Shown piece by piece: positions 51,686 to 59,976 of a stretch of 64,000 bases of DNA. Origin of the DNA: Alphaproteobacteria bacterium (GTDB lineage Bacteria > Pseudomonadota > Alphaproteobacteria > Micropepsales > Micropepsaceae); contig JAFBAL010000045.1 in the NCBI GenBank assembly GCA_019247845.1, positions 1-64,000 on the forward strand. The letters are read 5' to 3'. The position numbers and the translations under genes are program-made. Below the pieces are notes generated by a model. It searched no databases. It was not told the DNA's origin and was given only the letters and a program-made list of their open reading frames with translations. Position 1 is the first letter of the stretch; the number at the start of each line of letters is the position of its first letter.

Positions 51686-52582
51686 TTACTTCTTCTTGTG
51701 GTTCCACTGCTCGAAGCTGACGAGCGCCGGCTGCGCTTGCGGCGAAGCGGGGGCGGCGGGAACAGCGCCGCTCTGCGCCTGCTCCTGACGGTCGGTGAAA
51801 ACCGGCGGCAGCGATGCGGGAGCGGCCGGCGCCGCCGCCGGCGCGGCCCCTTCGGCGACCACGAAGCGGAAATCGTGCTCGTCGCCGTTCCAGCGGATGT
51901 GCAGCACGATGTTTTCCGGCAAATCCGACGACGACAGCGCGTCCGCGACCACCACGCCGCCGGTGGTCTGGTCGCTGTCGACCGTCGTTGTCTGCAGGAT
52001 GTTGTTGCGGTAGTTCGCGATGGTCGCATCCAGTGAAGCTTCGATGCGCTGCAGGCCATAGCCGGTCGCGGCCGCCGCGCTTGCCGTGCCGAGATAGGCC
52101 GCGGCGGGATCGTAGGTGCGGGCGTAGAACGTGGCGCCGCCATAGGGCGTGGAGATCGCGCCGTTGGTCGTCGAATAGGCATTGGCTTGCGCCGCGCCGG
52201 CCGCCAGGCCGCCTGCCAGGATGGTCGCGGCCTCGGCCCATTGCGCCGCGACCTTGGCCTCGTGGACGAGCTCGTTGCTCGTGAACACCTTGTCGAGCGA
52301 ACCGTTCGCGAGCTCGAGCGTCACGTTCTCGACGCCGAAGTTCGACGGTCCCGGCGATTTGTTGAAGGCCGCGATCTCGAACGCCGGCCGCATCCGGTCG
52401 TTCAGGCCCAGCGGCGTCACCTGGATCGCGCCTGCGGCTTTCTCGGAATAGGTCGTCGCGCGGCCTTGCGCATAGCGGATCTGCTGTCCGTCCTGGGCGA
52501 CCGGCGCGACGCTGTATTCCGTGGAGCAGGCCGAAAGCGCCGCGCCGAGCGCCATCGCGAATGAAACGGTCCAACGCGGCAT
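51686..52582 (-). CDS. Lipoprotein, function unknown (298 aa)
   Basis: The signal peptide ends in a good lipobox (ALSACS, Cys19), so it should be lipid-anchored. A mixed alpha/beta domain follows (VENVTLELANGSLDK, GLQRIEASLDATIANYRNNILQ) and an Ala/Pro-rich C-terminal stretch (residues about 250-285). I recognise no family. The start at 52582 is the Met of the signal peptide. It is divergent from the PhyH-like gene, with an 80-bp gap that contains a TTTGAA/TTCAAA dyad (52628-52658). Confidence 0.68.
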   Translation of the reverse strand: MPRWTVSFAMALGAALSACSTEYSVAPVAQDGQQIRYAQGRATTYSEKAAGAIQVTPLGLNDRMRPAFEIAAFNKSPGPSNFGVENVTLELANGSLDKVFTSNELVHEAKVAAQWAEAATILAGGLAAGAAQANAYSTTNGAISTPYGGATFYARTYDPAAAYLGTASAAAATGYGLQRIEASLDATIANYRNNILQTTTVDSDQTTGGVVVADALSSSDLPENIVLHIRWNGDEHDFRFVVAEGAAPAAAPAAPASLPPVFTDRQEQAQSGAVPAAPASPQAQPALVSFEQWNHKKK

Positions 52583-52662
52583 GACCAGCCCCCCCTGTTT
52601 TCGAAGGCGCGACCATAGGTTGCGCGATTTGAATATCCCGTAAACCCGACGGTTCAAATTCG

Positions 52663-53556
52663 ATGCAATTGCAAGATCGCGGCCTTGAGCCGAGAATTGT
52701 TCCAATGGGGCCGGATCTCGAAGACATTGCGACACAGGACGTTTGGCGCGCGCTGGCGCCGGCGTTCCACATCGCGGATGCGCAGTATCTGGCGCCCCAA
52801 GGCGCGGTCGCGGAGGTTCGCCGGGCCGAGGCCGCCGCCGGCATCGACGCGGAGGGCTATGTCCATCTCCCCGGTCTGGATCTCGATGCACCGTGGGACG
52901 CGATGGCAGCCGTCGCGCGGCGCCTGTCGGAAGTGGGGCTCGATGCCGTGTTCGTCTTCGTCTATGACGAGTTCTGGCGGCCCTACTATCGGCTCGATGC
53001 GCTCTTCCGCCATCTGCTCGGCCGCTACACGTTCCTGCCGGACTTCTGGGCCTGGGACGTCGATCCGAAGCGCCGCAACGAAGGCTGGTCGATCCATCGC
53101 GACCGCGGCCGCCAATCGCTGCGTCCCGACGGCTCGCCGATCTCGCTGACGGCGTGGATCGCGATCAGCCAAGCCACCCGCGACAACGGCTGCATCCGCC
53201 TGGTGCCCAAGACCGCCGACCGGGACTACGGCACCGAGACCGAGAACGCCTTCCGCTTCCGCGAGGAAGACGTGCGCGTGCTGGAAGCCGCGCCCGGCGA
53301 CGTGATCGTCTGGGACCAGGCGGTGCTGCATTGGGGCGGCAAGGCCTTGGCCCATGCGCCGCATTCGCGCGTCAGCATGTCGTTCGAGGTGCAGCGGCTC
53401 GACGTGCCTTCGACCGAGGCGCCGCTGATCGCGCCGGGAGAGATCGTGCCGTTCGAGGCGCGTCTGAAGCTGATCGGACAGAAGCTCCTGCACTACCGCC
53501 ACATGCACGCGATCGCGCCCGCGCTGGAGACGCTGGCCCGGCGTCTCGCCGGCTAG
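52663..53556 (+). CDS. Phytanoyl-CoA dioxygenase (PhyH)-family oxygenase (297 aa)
   Basis: The Fe(II) ligands are visible as His-x-Asp in SIHRDRGRQSL (near residue 145) and a distal His in VLHWGGKA (near residue 226), with the oxoglutarate-binding Arg in SRVSMSFEV. GDVIVWDQ is typical of PhyH proteins. They hydroxylate diverse substrates using 2-oxoglutarate. The start is uncertain between ATG 52663 and ATG 52705. It ends in CTAG, shared with the converging methyltransferase. Confidence 0.8.
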   Translation: MQLQDRGLEPRIVPMGPDLEDIATQDVWRALAPAFHIADAQYLAPQGAVAEVRRAEAAAGIDAEGYVHLPGLDLDAPWDAMAAVARRLSEVGLDAVFVFVYDEFWRPYYRLDALFRHLLGRYTFLPDFWAWDVDPKRRNEGWSIHRDRGRQSLRPDGSPISLTAWIAISQATRDNGCIRLVPKTADRDYGTETENAFRFREEDVRVLEAAPGDVIVWDQAVLHWGGKALAHAPHSRVSMSFEVQRLDVPSTEAPLIAPGEIVPFEARLKLIGQKLLHYRHMHAIAPALETLARRLAG

Positions 53557-54284
53557 CCGCGGCGGCGGAACTCGAAATCGATCGGCTGGGTCTCGAAGCC
53601 GTTGCGCGTGCTGGGCTTGCCGAGCACGGTGCGAACGAGCTCGAGCTCGCAAAGCGCGTCGCGATAGAACGCCAGCGGCCACGACCAGCCGTCGAACTCG
53701 AAGCGCACCGGCGTCGGCGAGATACGGGCGCTGAACACCAGCCTTGCGCCCGGCTTGTGCGTCAGCCTGAGGAGGTTGCCGAAATACTCCGCCGTCTCGT
53801 CGGGATGGACGTGCACGCAAACGACGTTGCTGTAGACGACGTCGGCGCCGAAGGCCTCGCCGAGCGCGATGCCCGCCTCGTCGATGAGGTGGAAGCGCGG
53901 CGCCTTCTCGGCCAGAAGCGCCGCGCCGACCGCCTGCTTGCCGAATTCGTAGAAGCCGTCGATGAGGTCCAGGCCCAGGAAGCAGCCCGGATTCTGCCTG
54001 CGGATGAAATGCGCGCCGATGCGCAGCGCGCCGCAGCCGTAGTCGATGATCTTGTCGGTGGGCACCGGCGCTATGGCGGCGAGCAGCGTCCTGGCTCTCG
54101 CTTCGCCCGCGCTCCAGAAGCTTTCGCCCAGCGCCACCGAAATGGCGCCGTCCGGATTGCCGATATCGCCGCGCGCCAGGCTGGCATGCATGCGCTCGGC
54201 CATGTAGCGGCCGAAGCTCAGCGAAGGGTCGCGCTTCTTGAACTTGCGAAAGCGCAGGTCGCGCTTCTCGTACGGGTTTTCCAT
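53553..54284 (-). CDS. Class I SAM-dependent methyltransferase (243 aa)
   Basis: The Rossmann-type SAM site is present (IIDYGCGALRIGAHFI, then FLGLDLIDGFYEFG as the acidic loop). VVYSNVVCVHVHPDETAEYFGNLLRL and KPGARLVFSA fit strands 4 and 5. The specific substrate is unknown. It starts 11 bp after the M23 peptidase stop on the same strand, so the two may be cotranscribed. Confidence 0.82.
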   Translation of the reverse strand: MENPYEKRDLRFRKFKKRDPSLSFGRYMAERMHASLARGDIGNPDGAISVALGESFWSAGEARARTLLAAIAPVPTDKIIDYGCGALRIGAHFIRRQNPGCFLGLDLIDGFYEFGKQAVGAALLAEKAPRFHLIDEAGIALGEAFGADVVYSNVVCVHVHPDETAEYFGNLLRLTHKPGARLVFSARISPTPVRFEFDGWSWPLAFYRDALCELELVRTVLGKPSTRNGFETQPIDFEFRRRG

Positions 54285-54295
54285 GCGCCGCGGCG

Positions 54296-55912
54296 CTATT
54301 TCGCCTTGGCCTGCCTGAGGTCGGTCGAGACGTCGGCGAGCTTGGTCTCGAGCTTCATGGCGGCCAGCTGCGCATCGATGTGCAGCCGCTCGCTCATGAA
54401 CAGCTGACGCTCCTTGCCCGAAAGCAGGCGGCCGGTGGCGACCTTGACCTTCAGCGGATTGACCTGCGCGCCGCTGACCAGGATCTCGTAGTGCAGATGC
54501 GGGCCGGTCGACATGCCGGTATTGCCGCTATAGGCGACGATCTGGCCCTGATGCACGTGGCTGCCGGAATGGATGCCCGGCGCCAGACGCGACAGGTGGC
54601 CGTAGGCGGTGCCGTAGCCGTTCTGATGGTTGATGCGCAGGTAGTTGCCATAGCCGCCGAGGCGCCCGGCAATCTGCACCACGCCCGAGCCCGCGGCCAT
54701 CACCGGCGTTCCCACCGGCACGGCGAAGTCGATGCCCTTGTGCATGCGGCTGTAGCCCAGCACCGGATGGAAGCGCATGCCGAAGCCCGACGAGATGCGC
54801 GCGCCGTCGACCGGCGTCTTCATCAGCATCGACTTGGCGCTCTGACCCTTGGCGTTGAAGTAGTCCGCCGGTTCCTTCGGATCGGGCTGGTAGCGATAGA
54901 GCGTGACCGTGCGTCCGCCCAGGTTCATCGTCACATAGCTGACGTCGCCCGCGCGCGCATGTTCGCCGTCGGGCGTGTCGTAATAGCTGTAATAGACCTC
55001 GAAGGTGTTGCCGGGGCGCAGGTCGCGCTGGAAGTCCACCTCATAAGAGAAGACGTGGATCATCTGCACGACGATGTCGGCCGGGATGCCGGCCTGGCGC
55101 GCCGCGAGATAGAGGCTGGAATCGATCGTGCCGCCGGCGCGGTGCTCGTGCCGGGCGAGCTGCTTGGTCGTCTGGTTGGCGACGAAGGCGCCGGACGCGT
55201 CGCGCGCGATGGTGATGTCCTGCTCGACCGACGGCGAGAACGAGATCGAGACGAGGTGGCTGACCGGCGTGGTCGTCGCGGGCTCGATCGGGCCGTTGGC
55301 GTCGGCGTCGTCCTCTTCGCCGGTCGTGGTGGAGAACTGCGAAGACTGCTCCGCCTCGTGCACCGCGGCCGGGTCGGTCGAATAGGTGATGTCGAAGGAC
55401 TGTCCGGCGCGCAGGTCGCGCGAATCGTACACCTTGACCAGCGCGGCCACGGCCGCGGTGGCGTCGTCGCCCGAGATGCCCGCATCCTCGAGCGCGCCGG
55501 CCAGCGTGTCGCCCGAATCGAGCGTGACGGTGCGCGTCTCGATGCTGGGAGATTTCGGCTCGTCGTCGCTCTGGTCGAGGACCGGCGCGGGCGGGGCCTT
55601 CGGGCGGCTGTTTGACGCGGGTCCGAAGGGCGCGATCGAGGCATAGGCGCCGTCGGCCGAGCGGGTCAGCCGCTGGAAAAGCGTATAGGGAAGGAACGTC
55701 GAATGGCCTGAGGCGTTAGCACCATGGCCCTTCATCGGCGGCATGGTGCCGATGGCGAGCCAGGCGATCGATCCCGCGATCATCGCGGTCAGCGAGGTCG
55801 AGACGAGCGCCCAGCGGCCGTCGGTGCTGCCGAGGGCGGATGCGGCCGTGCGGGCGGACTTCTGCCAGTCGTTGGCCGCGCTCAGAATCGTGAATTGGCT
55901 GCGTCGCTCCAC
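54296..55912 (-). CDS. M23-family (LytM/OapA-like) peptidase (538 aa)
   Basis: One N-terminal membrane anchor (about residues 35-57, VSTSLTAMIAGSIAWLAIG) is followed by an acidic linker, a LysM/OapA-like region (DSGDTLAGALEDAGISGDDA) and a C-terminal M23 domain. The metal ligands are His and Asp in RMHKGIDFAVPVGTPV, plus the HLH of GPHLHYEILVSGAQVNP, and YGTAYGHLSRL is present. It should cleave peptidoglycan cross-links or activate amidases in the periplasm. The start is GTG 55912 with AGGAG 8 bases upstream; an ATG 2 bases away is out of frame. Confidence 0.88.
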   Translation of the reverse strand: MERRSQFTILSAANDWQKSARTAASALGSTDGRWALVSTSLTAMIAGSIAWLAIGTMPPMKGHGANASGHSTFLPYTLFQRLTRSADGAYASIAPFGPASNSRPKAPPAPVLDQSDDEPKSPSIETRTVTLDSGDTLAGALEDAGISGDDATAAVAALVKVYDSRDLRAGQSFDITYSTDPAAVHEAEQSSQFSTTTGEEDDADANGPIEPATTTPVSHLVSISFSPSVEQDITIARDASGAFVANQTTKQLARHEHRAGGTIDSSLYLAARQAGIPADIVVQMIHVFSYEVDFQRDLRPGNTFEVYYSYYDTPDGEHARAGDVSYVTMNLGGRTVTLYRYQPDPKEPADYFNAKGQSAKSMLMKTPVDGARISSGFGMRFHPVLGYSRMHKGIDFAVPVGTPVMAAGSGVVQIAGRLGGYGNYLRINHQNGYGTAYGHLSRLAPGIHSGSHVHQGQIVAYSGNTGMSTGPHLHYEILVSGAQVNPLKVKVATGRLLSGKERQLFMSERLHIDAQLAAMKLETKLADVSTDLRQAKAK

Positions 55913-55997
55913 ATCGGCTCCTGGTATGTCGAGCCGAAGGTTTCCCCCCAGCCCAGGCCCCCACTAGTCATGCGCCCGGCGAACCGGCAGCAACTCC

Positions 55998-56027
55998 TTA
56001 TAGCGCAAAGGCTATTAGGCGCGTCAA
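55998..56027 (-). promoter_or_regulatory. Promoter of the M23 peptidase gene
   Basis: On the minus strand TTGACG (56027-56022) is followed after 17-18 bp by GCTATAA (56004-55998). It matches the alphaproteobacterial housekeeping pattern (TTGACG plus a GCTANA-type -10). The leader would be about 78 nt. Confidence 0.55.
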
Positions 56028-56085
56028 CCCTTACCGCGGCCTTAACGATCCGTGGGGTTAACGGGACGCATGCGGGGTCCCAAGC

Positions 56086-56120
56086 AAAAAAAGCGCCGCG
56101 AATCTGTCGATCCGCGGCGC
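56086..56120 (-). terminator. Rho-independent terminator after the sensor-domain gene
   Basis: On the minus strand an 8-bp perfect stem GCGCCGCG/CGCGGCGC (56120-56113 with 56100-56093) and a 12-base loop are followed by TTTTTTTGC. It lies 25 bp past the stop at 56146. Confidence 0.85.
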
Positions 56121-56145
56121 AGGGTGTGTCCGGCAGGAAGGGGGC

Positions 56146-57051
56146 TTAAAGCCGGACGAGGAGAAGCTCGGCGATGCGGCCGTGCAGCCAGCCGATGCCG
56201 CGCGCGATGTGCAGCACCACGAAGAACAGCAGCACGCCCAGCAGCGCGAAGACGATCAGGCCCGGGGCGGTATGGAGCAGGTGGTCGAGCCACGGCACGC
56301 CGTCCATGTGGATGTGGCTGGCATCGTTGGTGACCAGCGCATAGATGCTGGTGCCGGTCACGCCGAGCGAGAGCGCAAGGCCCGTCACCGCCGCCGTGAA
56401 GTAGGCGATGCCCAGCGGCAGCTTCAGGATGAAGTAGAACATCGACGACCAGGTGCGGCTGTCGGAAAGGCCGTCCTTGATGCGCGACCACAGCGTCTCG
56501 TCGGCTTGCGTGGCCGGCGGCAGGCGGCGCGGCATGCGCACGCCGAGCAGGCCTTCGACGATGCGGCCTTCGACATGGCTGAGCACCCGCACCGAGCCGA
56601 TGAAGAGCAGCGCGAAGGGGATGCCGAAGATCAGGATCGCGAAGCCGACGGTCAGCGAGATGCCGACGACCGTCCAGGTGAAATAGAAGATGCCGGTGAT
56701 CAGCGACAGCAGCATGTAGAGCAACGCGCCGTAGGTGCGCGGATCGGAGATGACGTTGAAGAACCCGTAGCGGCGCTCCGGCGTCATCTCGGCCTTGGGG
56801 AAGGGCCCGCCGATAGTGGCTTCCATGTCTCGATACTCCTCTGCGATTTCTTGCGGCGTGCCGTAGGTGTCGATGACGGCGGCCAGGATTGCGGATTCCG
56901 GAAGCTCCGGATTGTGGGATATCTCGTTGTTCAGATGGTCTTCGGTGTCGGCGAGCGCGTCCGCGATCAGGCCGGCCGGCGCGCCCTTGAGCGCACGCCT
57001 GAGCTCGTCCAGATAGGCGCGGACTGTTTCAGGCGGACGGTCTTGCGTCAT
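56146..57051 (-). CDS. HAAS-domain plus membrane sensor protein (301 aa)
   Basis: The N-terminal helical module (residues about 5-75: ETVRAYLDELRRALKGAPAGLIADALADTEDHL, YGTPQEIAEEYRD) is a HAAS/DUF1700-type domain, found with PadR regulators. It is followed by a multi-helix membrane region of the putative-sensor type (FYFTWTVVGISLTVGFAILIFGIPFALLFIG). The start overlaps the end of the PadR gene by 23 bp, so the pair forms one unit; HAAS proteins are thought to be controlled by, or to transmit to, the partner PadR protein. Confidence 0.8.
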   Translation of the reverse strand: MTQDRPPETVRAYLDELRRALKGAPAGLIADALADTEDHLNNEISHNPELPESAILAAVIDTYGTPQEIAEEYRDMEATIGGPFPKAEMTPERRYGFFNVISDPRTYGALLYMLLSLITGIFYFTWTVVGISLTVGFAILIFGIPFALLFIGSVRVLSHVEGRIVEGLLGVRMPRRLPPATQADETLWSRIKDGLSDSRTWSSMFYFILKLPLGIAYFTAAVTGLALSLGVTGTSIYALVTNDASHIHMDGVPWLDHLLHTAPGLIVFALLGVLLFFVVLHIARGIGWLHGRIAELLLVRL

Positions 57052-57427
57052 CGCCTGCTCCTGCGACCGCGCCGGCTTTCAGCGCATCGTCGACGAATTC
57101 GCGCATGTCCCGCCAGGCGAACTGCCATTCGGCCAGTGCGCGGCGTCCGTCGTCGGTGATGTTGTAGTAGCGGCGGGGCGGACCGAAGGCCGAAGCCTCG
57201 ACCCGGCTTTCCAGCAAGCCCGTCGCGTGGAGGGACCGCAGGACCGGATAGATCGCGCCCTGCTTGAAGATCAGCCCGCCTTCGCCCTCGGCCTTAACCG
57301 CCTTGGCGATTTCGTATCCATACATCTCCCTCCCGGCGCGGGCGAGCACCGCCAGAAGGACGAGCGAAGAGAGCCCGGCCATGAGTTCCTTACGGAATTT
57401 GCGCGTGTAATCGGTTTCTGGTGCCAC
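57029..57427 (-). CDS. PadR-family transcriptional regulator (132 aa)
   Basis: A winged-helix DNA-binding domain fills most of the protein: MYGYEIAKAVKAEGEGGLIFKQGAIYPVLRSLHATGLLESR is the recognition region and RRYYNITDDGRRAL the wing. PadR proteins are mostly repressors. The start is uncertain: GTG 57427 is preferred, TTG 57451 and an internal ATG are alternatives. It overlaps the sensor gene downstream. An inverted repeat (57453-57488) lies directly upstream and could be its own operator. Confidence 0.82.
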   Translation of the reverse strand: MAPETDYTRKFRKELMAGLSSLVLLAVLARAGREMYGYEIAKAVKAEGEGGLIFKQGAIYPVLRSLHATGLLESRVEASAFGPPRRYYNITDDGRRALAEWQFAWRDMREFVDDALKAGAVAGAGDDARPSA

Positions 57428-57452
57428 GACGCGCTGCTTTCCGCCTCCCAAC

Positions 57453-57488
57453 TATTGCGGAGTTACATCTAGCATGGAGTTCGCAATA
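57453..57488. promoter_or_regulatory. Inverted repeat upstream of padR, candidate operator
   Basis: TATTGCG (57453-57459) and CGCAATA (57482-57488) are perfect 7-bp inverted arms, 22 bp apart, with a possible ninth paired base. The dyad stands just upstream of the PadR start codons, where an autoregulatory operator is expected. Confidence 0.4.
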
Positions 57489-57602
57489 TACAAGTCCACA
57501 CTATGAGGAACAGCCAAATATTTTCGAGTCCCCAGGCGGTATCGCTGGGGATATTGTTTGTTTTCATGGGCTTAAGAAATCGCGCTCGCATAGGCGAAAG
57601 CG

Positions 57603-57627
57603 GGCACCTGCCGCCGGGGCAGGTGCC
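57603..57627 (-). terminator. Strong hairpin downstream of the lipoprotein gene at 57654
   Basis: GGCACCTGCC/GGCAGGTGCC makes a perfect 10-bp stem with a 5-base loop. On the minus strand it lies 27 bp past the lipoprotein stop and is followed by CGCTTTCG, a poor T run, so termination is likely but not certain. Confidence 0.45.
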
Positions 57628-57653
57628 GCAGGTCGTCGTTCAGGCCGAATCGC

Positions 57654-58289
57654 CTATTTCGGCGGGACGAGGGAGGTCACGGTCACCGTCACCCGCCCGT
57701 TGTGGGCATAAATGTACGTGTCCTGCGATTCCGTCCCGGAATGGATCGCGTAGGTCGCGTAGCCGTTCGAGGCATAGGTGACCTGGGTGGCATCGTTGAT
57801 CCGCGAGGTCGACGAGCCCACCGTCGCCGGATCGGACGCGACGACGATATAGGCCTCGTCGCCATGCTTGGGGATCCGCACGCCATAGCCTTCGCCGCGG
57901 AACTCCATCTGCTTGCCCGGGAAGGTGCGCTTCACGCTGCCGTCGCCGGCCAGAAGCATTACCTGCGGCGCGAACAGCGTGCCGCCGCGCGACGTGCTGG
58001 CGACGCCGATCACATAGGGCTCGTCGGTTTGCGGCAGGCCATAGACGACATACAACGCCGCGCCCGAAGCCGTCTTCAGGCAAGGCATCGCGTCCGCCAT
58101 GTCGACGACCTGCTTGGTCTCGTCCTTGGTCTTGTAGAGCAGGACTGCGGCGGTGGCGATGTCGGCCGAGGCCGCGCATTGGCGCCCCGAAAGCGTGGTG
58201 AGCGGCGGCAGCGGCCTTTCCTGGACGGCGCAGGCGCCGAGCAGGCACAGGCTCGACAGCGCCGCCAGGCGGTACGTCCGGAATTGCAT
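57654..58289 (-). CDS. Lipoprotein, function unknown (211 aa)
   Basis: A signal peptide with lipobox (CLLGAC, Cys20) marks a lipid-anchored protein. The mature part is beta-rich, ending GRVTVTVTSLVPPK, with Cys pairs (RQCAAS and MPCLKT) that may bond. No family is recognised. It follows a second lipoprotein gene with a 12-bp gap, so they are probably one operon and may share a location. Confidence 0.68.
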   Translation of the reverse strand: MQFRTYRLAALSSLCLLGACAVQERPLPPLTTLSGRQCAASADIATAAVLLYKTKDETKQVVDMADAMPCLKTASGAALYVVYGLPQTDEPYVIGVASTSRGGTLFAPQVMLLAGDGSVKRTFPGKQMEFRGEGYGVRIPKHGDEAYIVVASDPATVGSSTSRINDATQVTYASNGYATYAIHSGTESQDTYIYAHNGRVTVTVTSLVPPK

Positions 58290-58301
58290 TGTCGCCGCCT
58301 C

Positions 58302-59021
58302 CTAGCGCAGCAGGCGGCCGACCGCGTCGGTCGTCTGCTGGACCGAAGCGTCGAGACCGGAGACGACTTGATCCGGCTGGCTCTCCATCGTGTTGAAGTC
58401 GACGAAGGTGTAGGCCGGGTCGGGCGAGATCGAGACGTTCTTGCCTTGGCCGAACGGCGCCACCGGATCGTAGAAGATCGCGTCCTGCATCATCACGCTG
58501 CTGTCCGACGCGCGCACCAGCTTGCAATTGAGATAGACGAACGGGCGATAGGGCGTCGAGGTGCCGATGCCGGCGGCGACATAGCCGTAGTTCACCGCGC
58601 TGATGTCGAGATAGGCGTCCGCGCCGGTTTCCGCGGTGGAGGGGAAGGCCTTGAGCGGCTCGCCCTGCTTGCGCGTCACGGTCACGGGCTTGACCTCGTA
58701 GCCCTGCGCCCTCAGCGAGGCCTCGAGCGACTTCTCGAAGCGCTCCTTGGGATCGACGCCGTGGCTCCGGAGCATCGCCGACAGCTTGTCGTTGCGGTTT
58801 TCTTCCATGCTGACGTCGACGAGCGCGCCGATCAGGCCGAAGCTCTGGCCCATGGAGCTCGCCAGCCAGACGCGCGGCCGGTCGGGCAGGTTCGGCGTCA
58901 CGATGCCGATGGTGCGAACGTTCGCGTTGGCGCTCTTGTCGAACGGTATCTCGGGCTGCCCCGCGCAGCCGGCAAGCAACGACGCCGCGGCCGCAGCCAC
59001 GATCCACTTCACGATTTTCAT
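58302..59021 (-). CDS. Lipoprotein, function unknown (239 aa)
   Basis: The lipobox SLLAGC (Cys19) is clear. The mature protein has a strand pattern NVRTIGIVTPNLPDRPRVWLASSMG, a helical RFEKSLEASLRAQGYEV unit and DAYLDISAVNYGYVAAGIG, which is reminiscent of periplasmic/outer-membrane lipoproteins of unknown role. The start at 59021 is the signal-peptide Met; the frame extends upstream to 59174 without a better start. It is the first gene of the lipoprotein pair. Confidence 0.7.
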   Translation of the reverse strand: MKIVKWIVAAAAASLLAGCAGQPEIPFDKSANANVRTIGIVTPNLPDRPRVWLASSMGQSFGLIGALVDVSMEENRNDKLSAMLRSHGVDPKERFEKSLEASLRAQGYEVKPVTVTRKQGEPLKAFPSTAETGADAYLDISAVNYGYVAAGIGTSTPYRPFVYLNCKLVRASDSSVMMQDAIFYDPVAPFGQGKNVSISPDPAYTFVDFNTMESQPDQVVSGLDASVQQTTDAVGRLLR

Positions 59022-59091
59022 GTTTGTCCCCCAACAGCCGTTGCGCGTAGATAAGCGCAACGCATGCCCACAGCACGGCGATGCTATAGTG

Positions 59092-59101
59092 TTCGTGCGC
59101 A
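59092..59101 (+). promoter_or_regulatory. Candidate extended -10 promoter for NAT
   Basis: TGCTATAGTG combines an extended -10 (TGnTATAGT) with the GCTANA pattern. Transcription would start near 59107, about 60 nt before the NAT ATG. The same 10-mer occurs on the minus strand upstream of the gene at 34786. Confidence 0.35.
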
Positions 59102-59166
59102 CGCGAGAAGTGAATTCGACGGTTTCTCGCGGTGCACGGTAAATTCCTACCTTAGGTAAGACGCAG

Positions 59167-59976
59167 ATGGACATTGATCGTTACCTGCGACGCATCGGCA
59201 TCGATGTCCGCCCGCGACCGGACCTCGAAGGTCTTCGTGCGCTTCACCGCGCCCATCTGCGCGCCATTCCTTACGAGAACCTGGACGTCCAGCTCGGCCG
59301 TCCGGTGACGATCGAGCGCAAGCCGACGCTCGAGAAGATCCTCGAGCGCGGCCGCGGCGGCTGGTGCTACGAGATGAACGGCACGCTGGGCTGGGCGCTC
59401 GAGGCGCTGGGCTTCAACGTCACGCGGCTCGCGGGCGCGGTGATGCGCGAAGCCTTCGGCGACCAGTTCGCCGGCAATCACCTCGTGCTGCTGGTCGAGC
59501 TTCCGGAAGGACTGTATTTCGCCGATGTCGGCTTCGGCGACGGCCCGCTGGAGCCTTTCCGCGTTGCGGAGGGGACGTTCTCCTGCAACGGCTTTGATTT
59601 CAATCTCGGCCGTCTCGACGAGACGTGGTGGCGCCTGCACAACCATCCCTATGGCGGCGCCAAGTCGTTCGACGTCACGCTCGCGCCCGCGGACGAGGCG
59701 CAGCTCGCCGGCATGTGCCACAGGCTGCAGACCGAAGACTGGTCGCCCTTCGTGCAGAACCTCGTGGCGCAACGCCACACGCCCGAAGGTCTCGTCGTCC
59801 TGCGCGGCCGCGTGGTGCGCAAGGTGACGCCCGCAGGCTGTACCGACCGGATCCTGGACAACGCCGACGAGCTGGTGCGCTTTCTCGACGAGGCCTTCGC
59901 CATCCGCGAGCCCGAAGCGGCGTCGTTATGGCCCAGGATCTGCGCACGTCATGAAACCATGTTTGGAGGGAATTGA
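59167..59976 (+). CDS. Arylamine N-acetyltransferase (269 aa)
   Basis: It acetylates arylamines, hydrazines or related amines with acetyl-CoA. The catalytic triad is complete: Cys67 (RGGWCYE), His105 (GNHLVLLV) and Asp120 (FADVGFGD). The N-terminal RAIPYENLDVQ also fits the family, and 269 aa is the usual length. The stop overlaps the ribosome-site region of the following hydrolase, whose ATG starts at the last base of the NAT stop. Confidence 0.93.
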   Translation: MDIDRYLRRIGIDVRPRPDLEGLRALHRAHLRAIPYENLDVQLGRPVTIERKPTLEKILERGRGGWCYEMNGTLGWALEALGFNVTRLAGAVMREAFGDQFAGNHLVLLVELPEGLYFADVGFGDGPLEPFRVAEGTFSCNGFDFNLGRLDETWWRLHNHPYGGAKSFDVTLAPADEAQLAGMCHRLQTEDWSPFVQNLVAQRHTPEGLVVLRGRVVRKVTPAGCTDRILDNADELVRFLDEAFAIREPEAASLWPRICARHETMFGGN

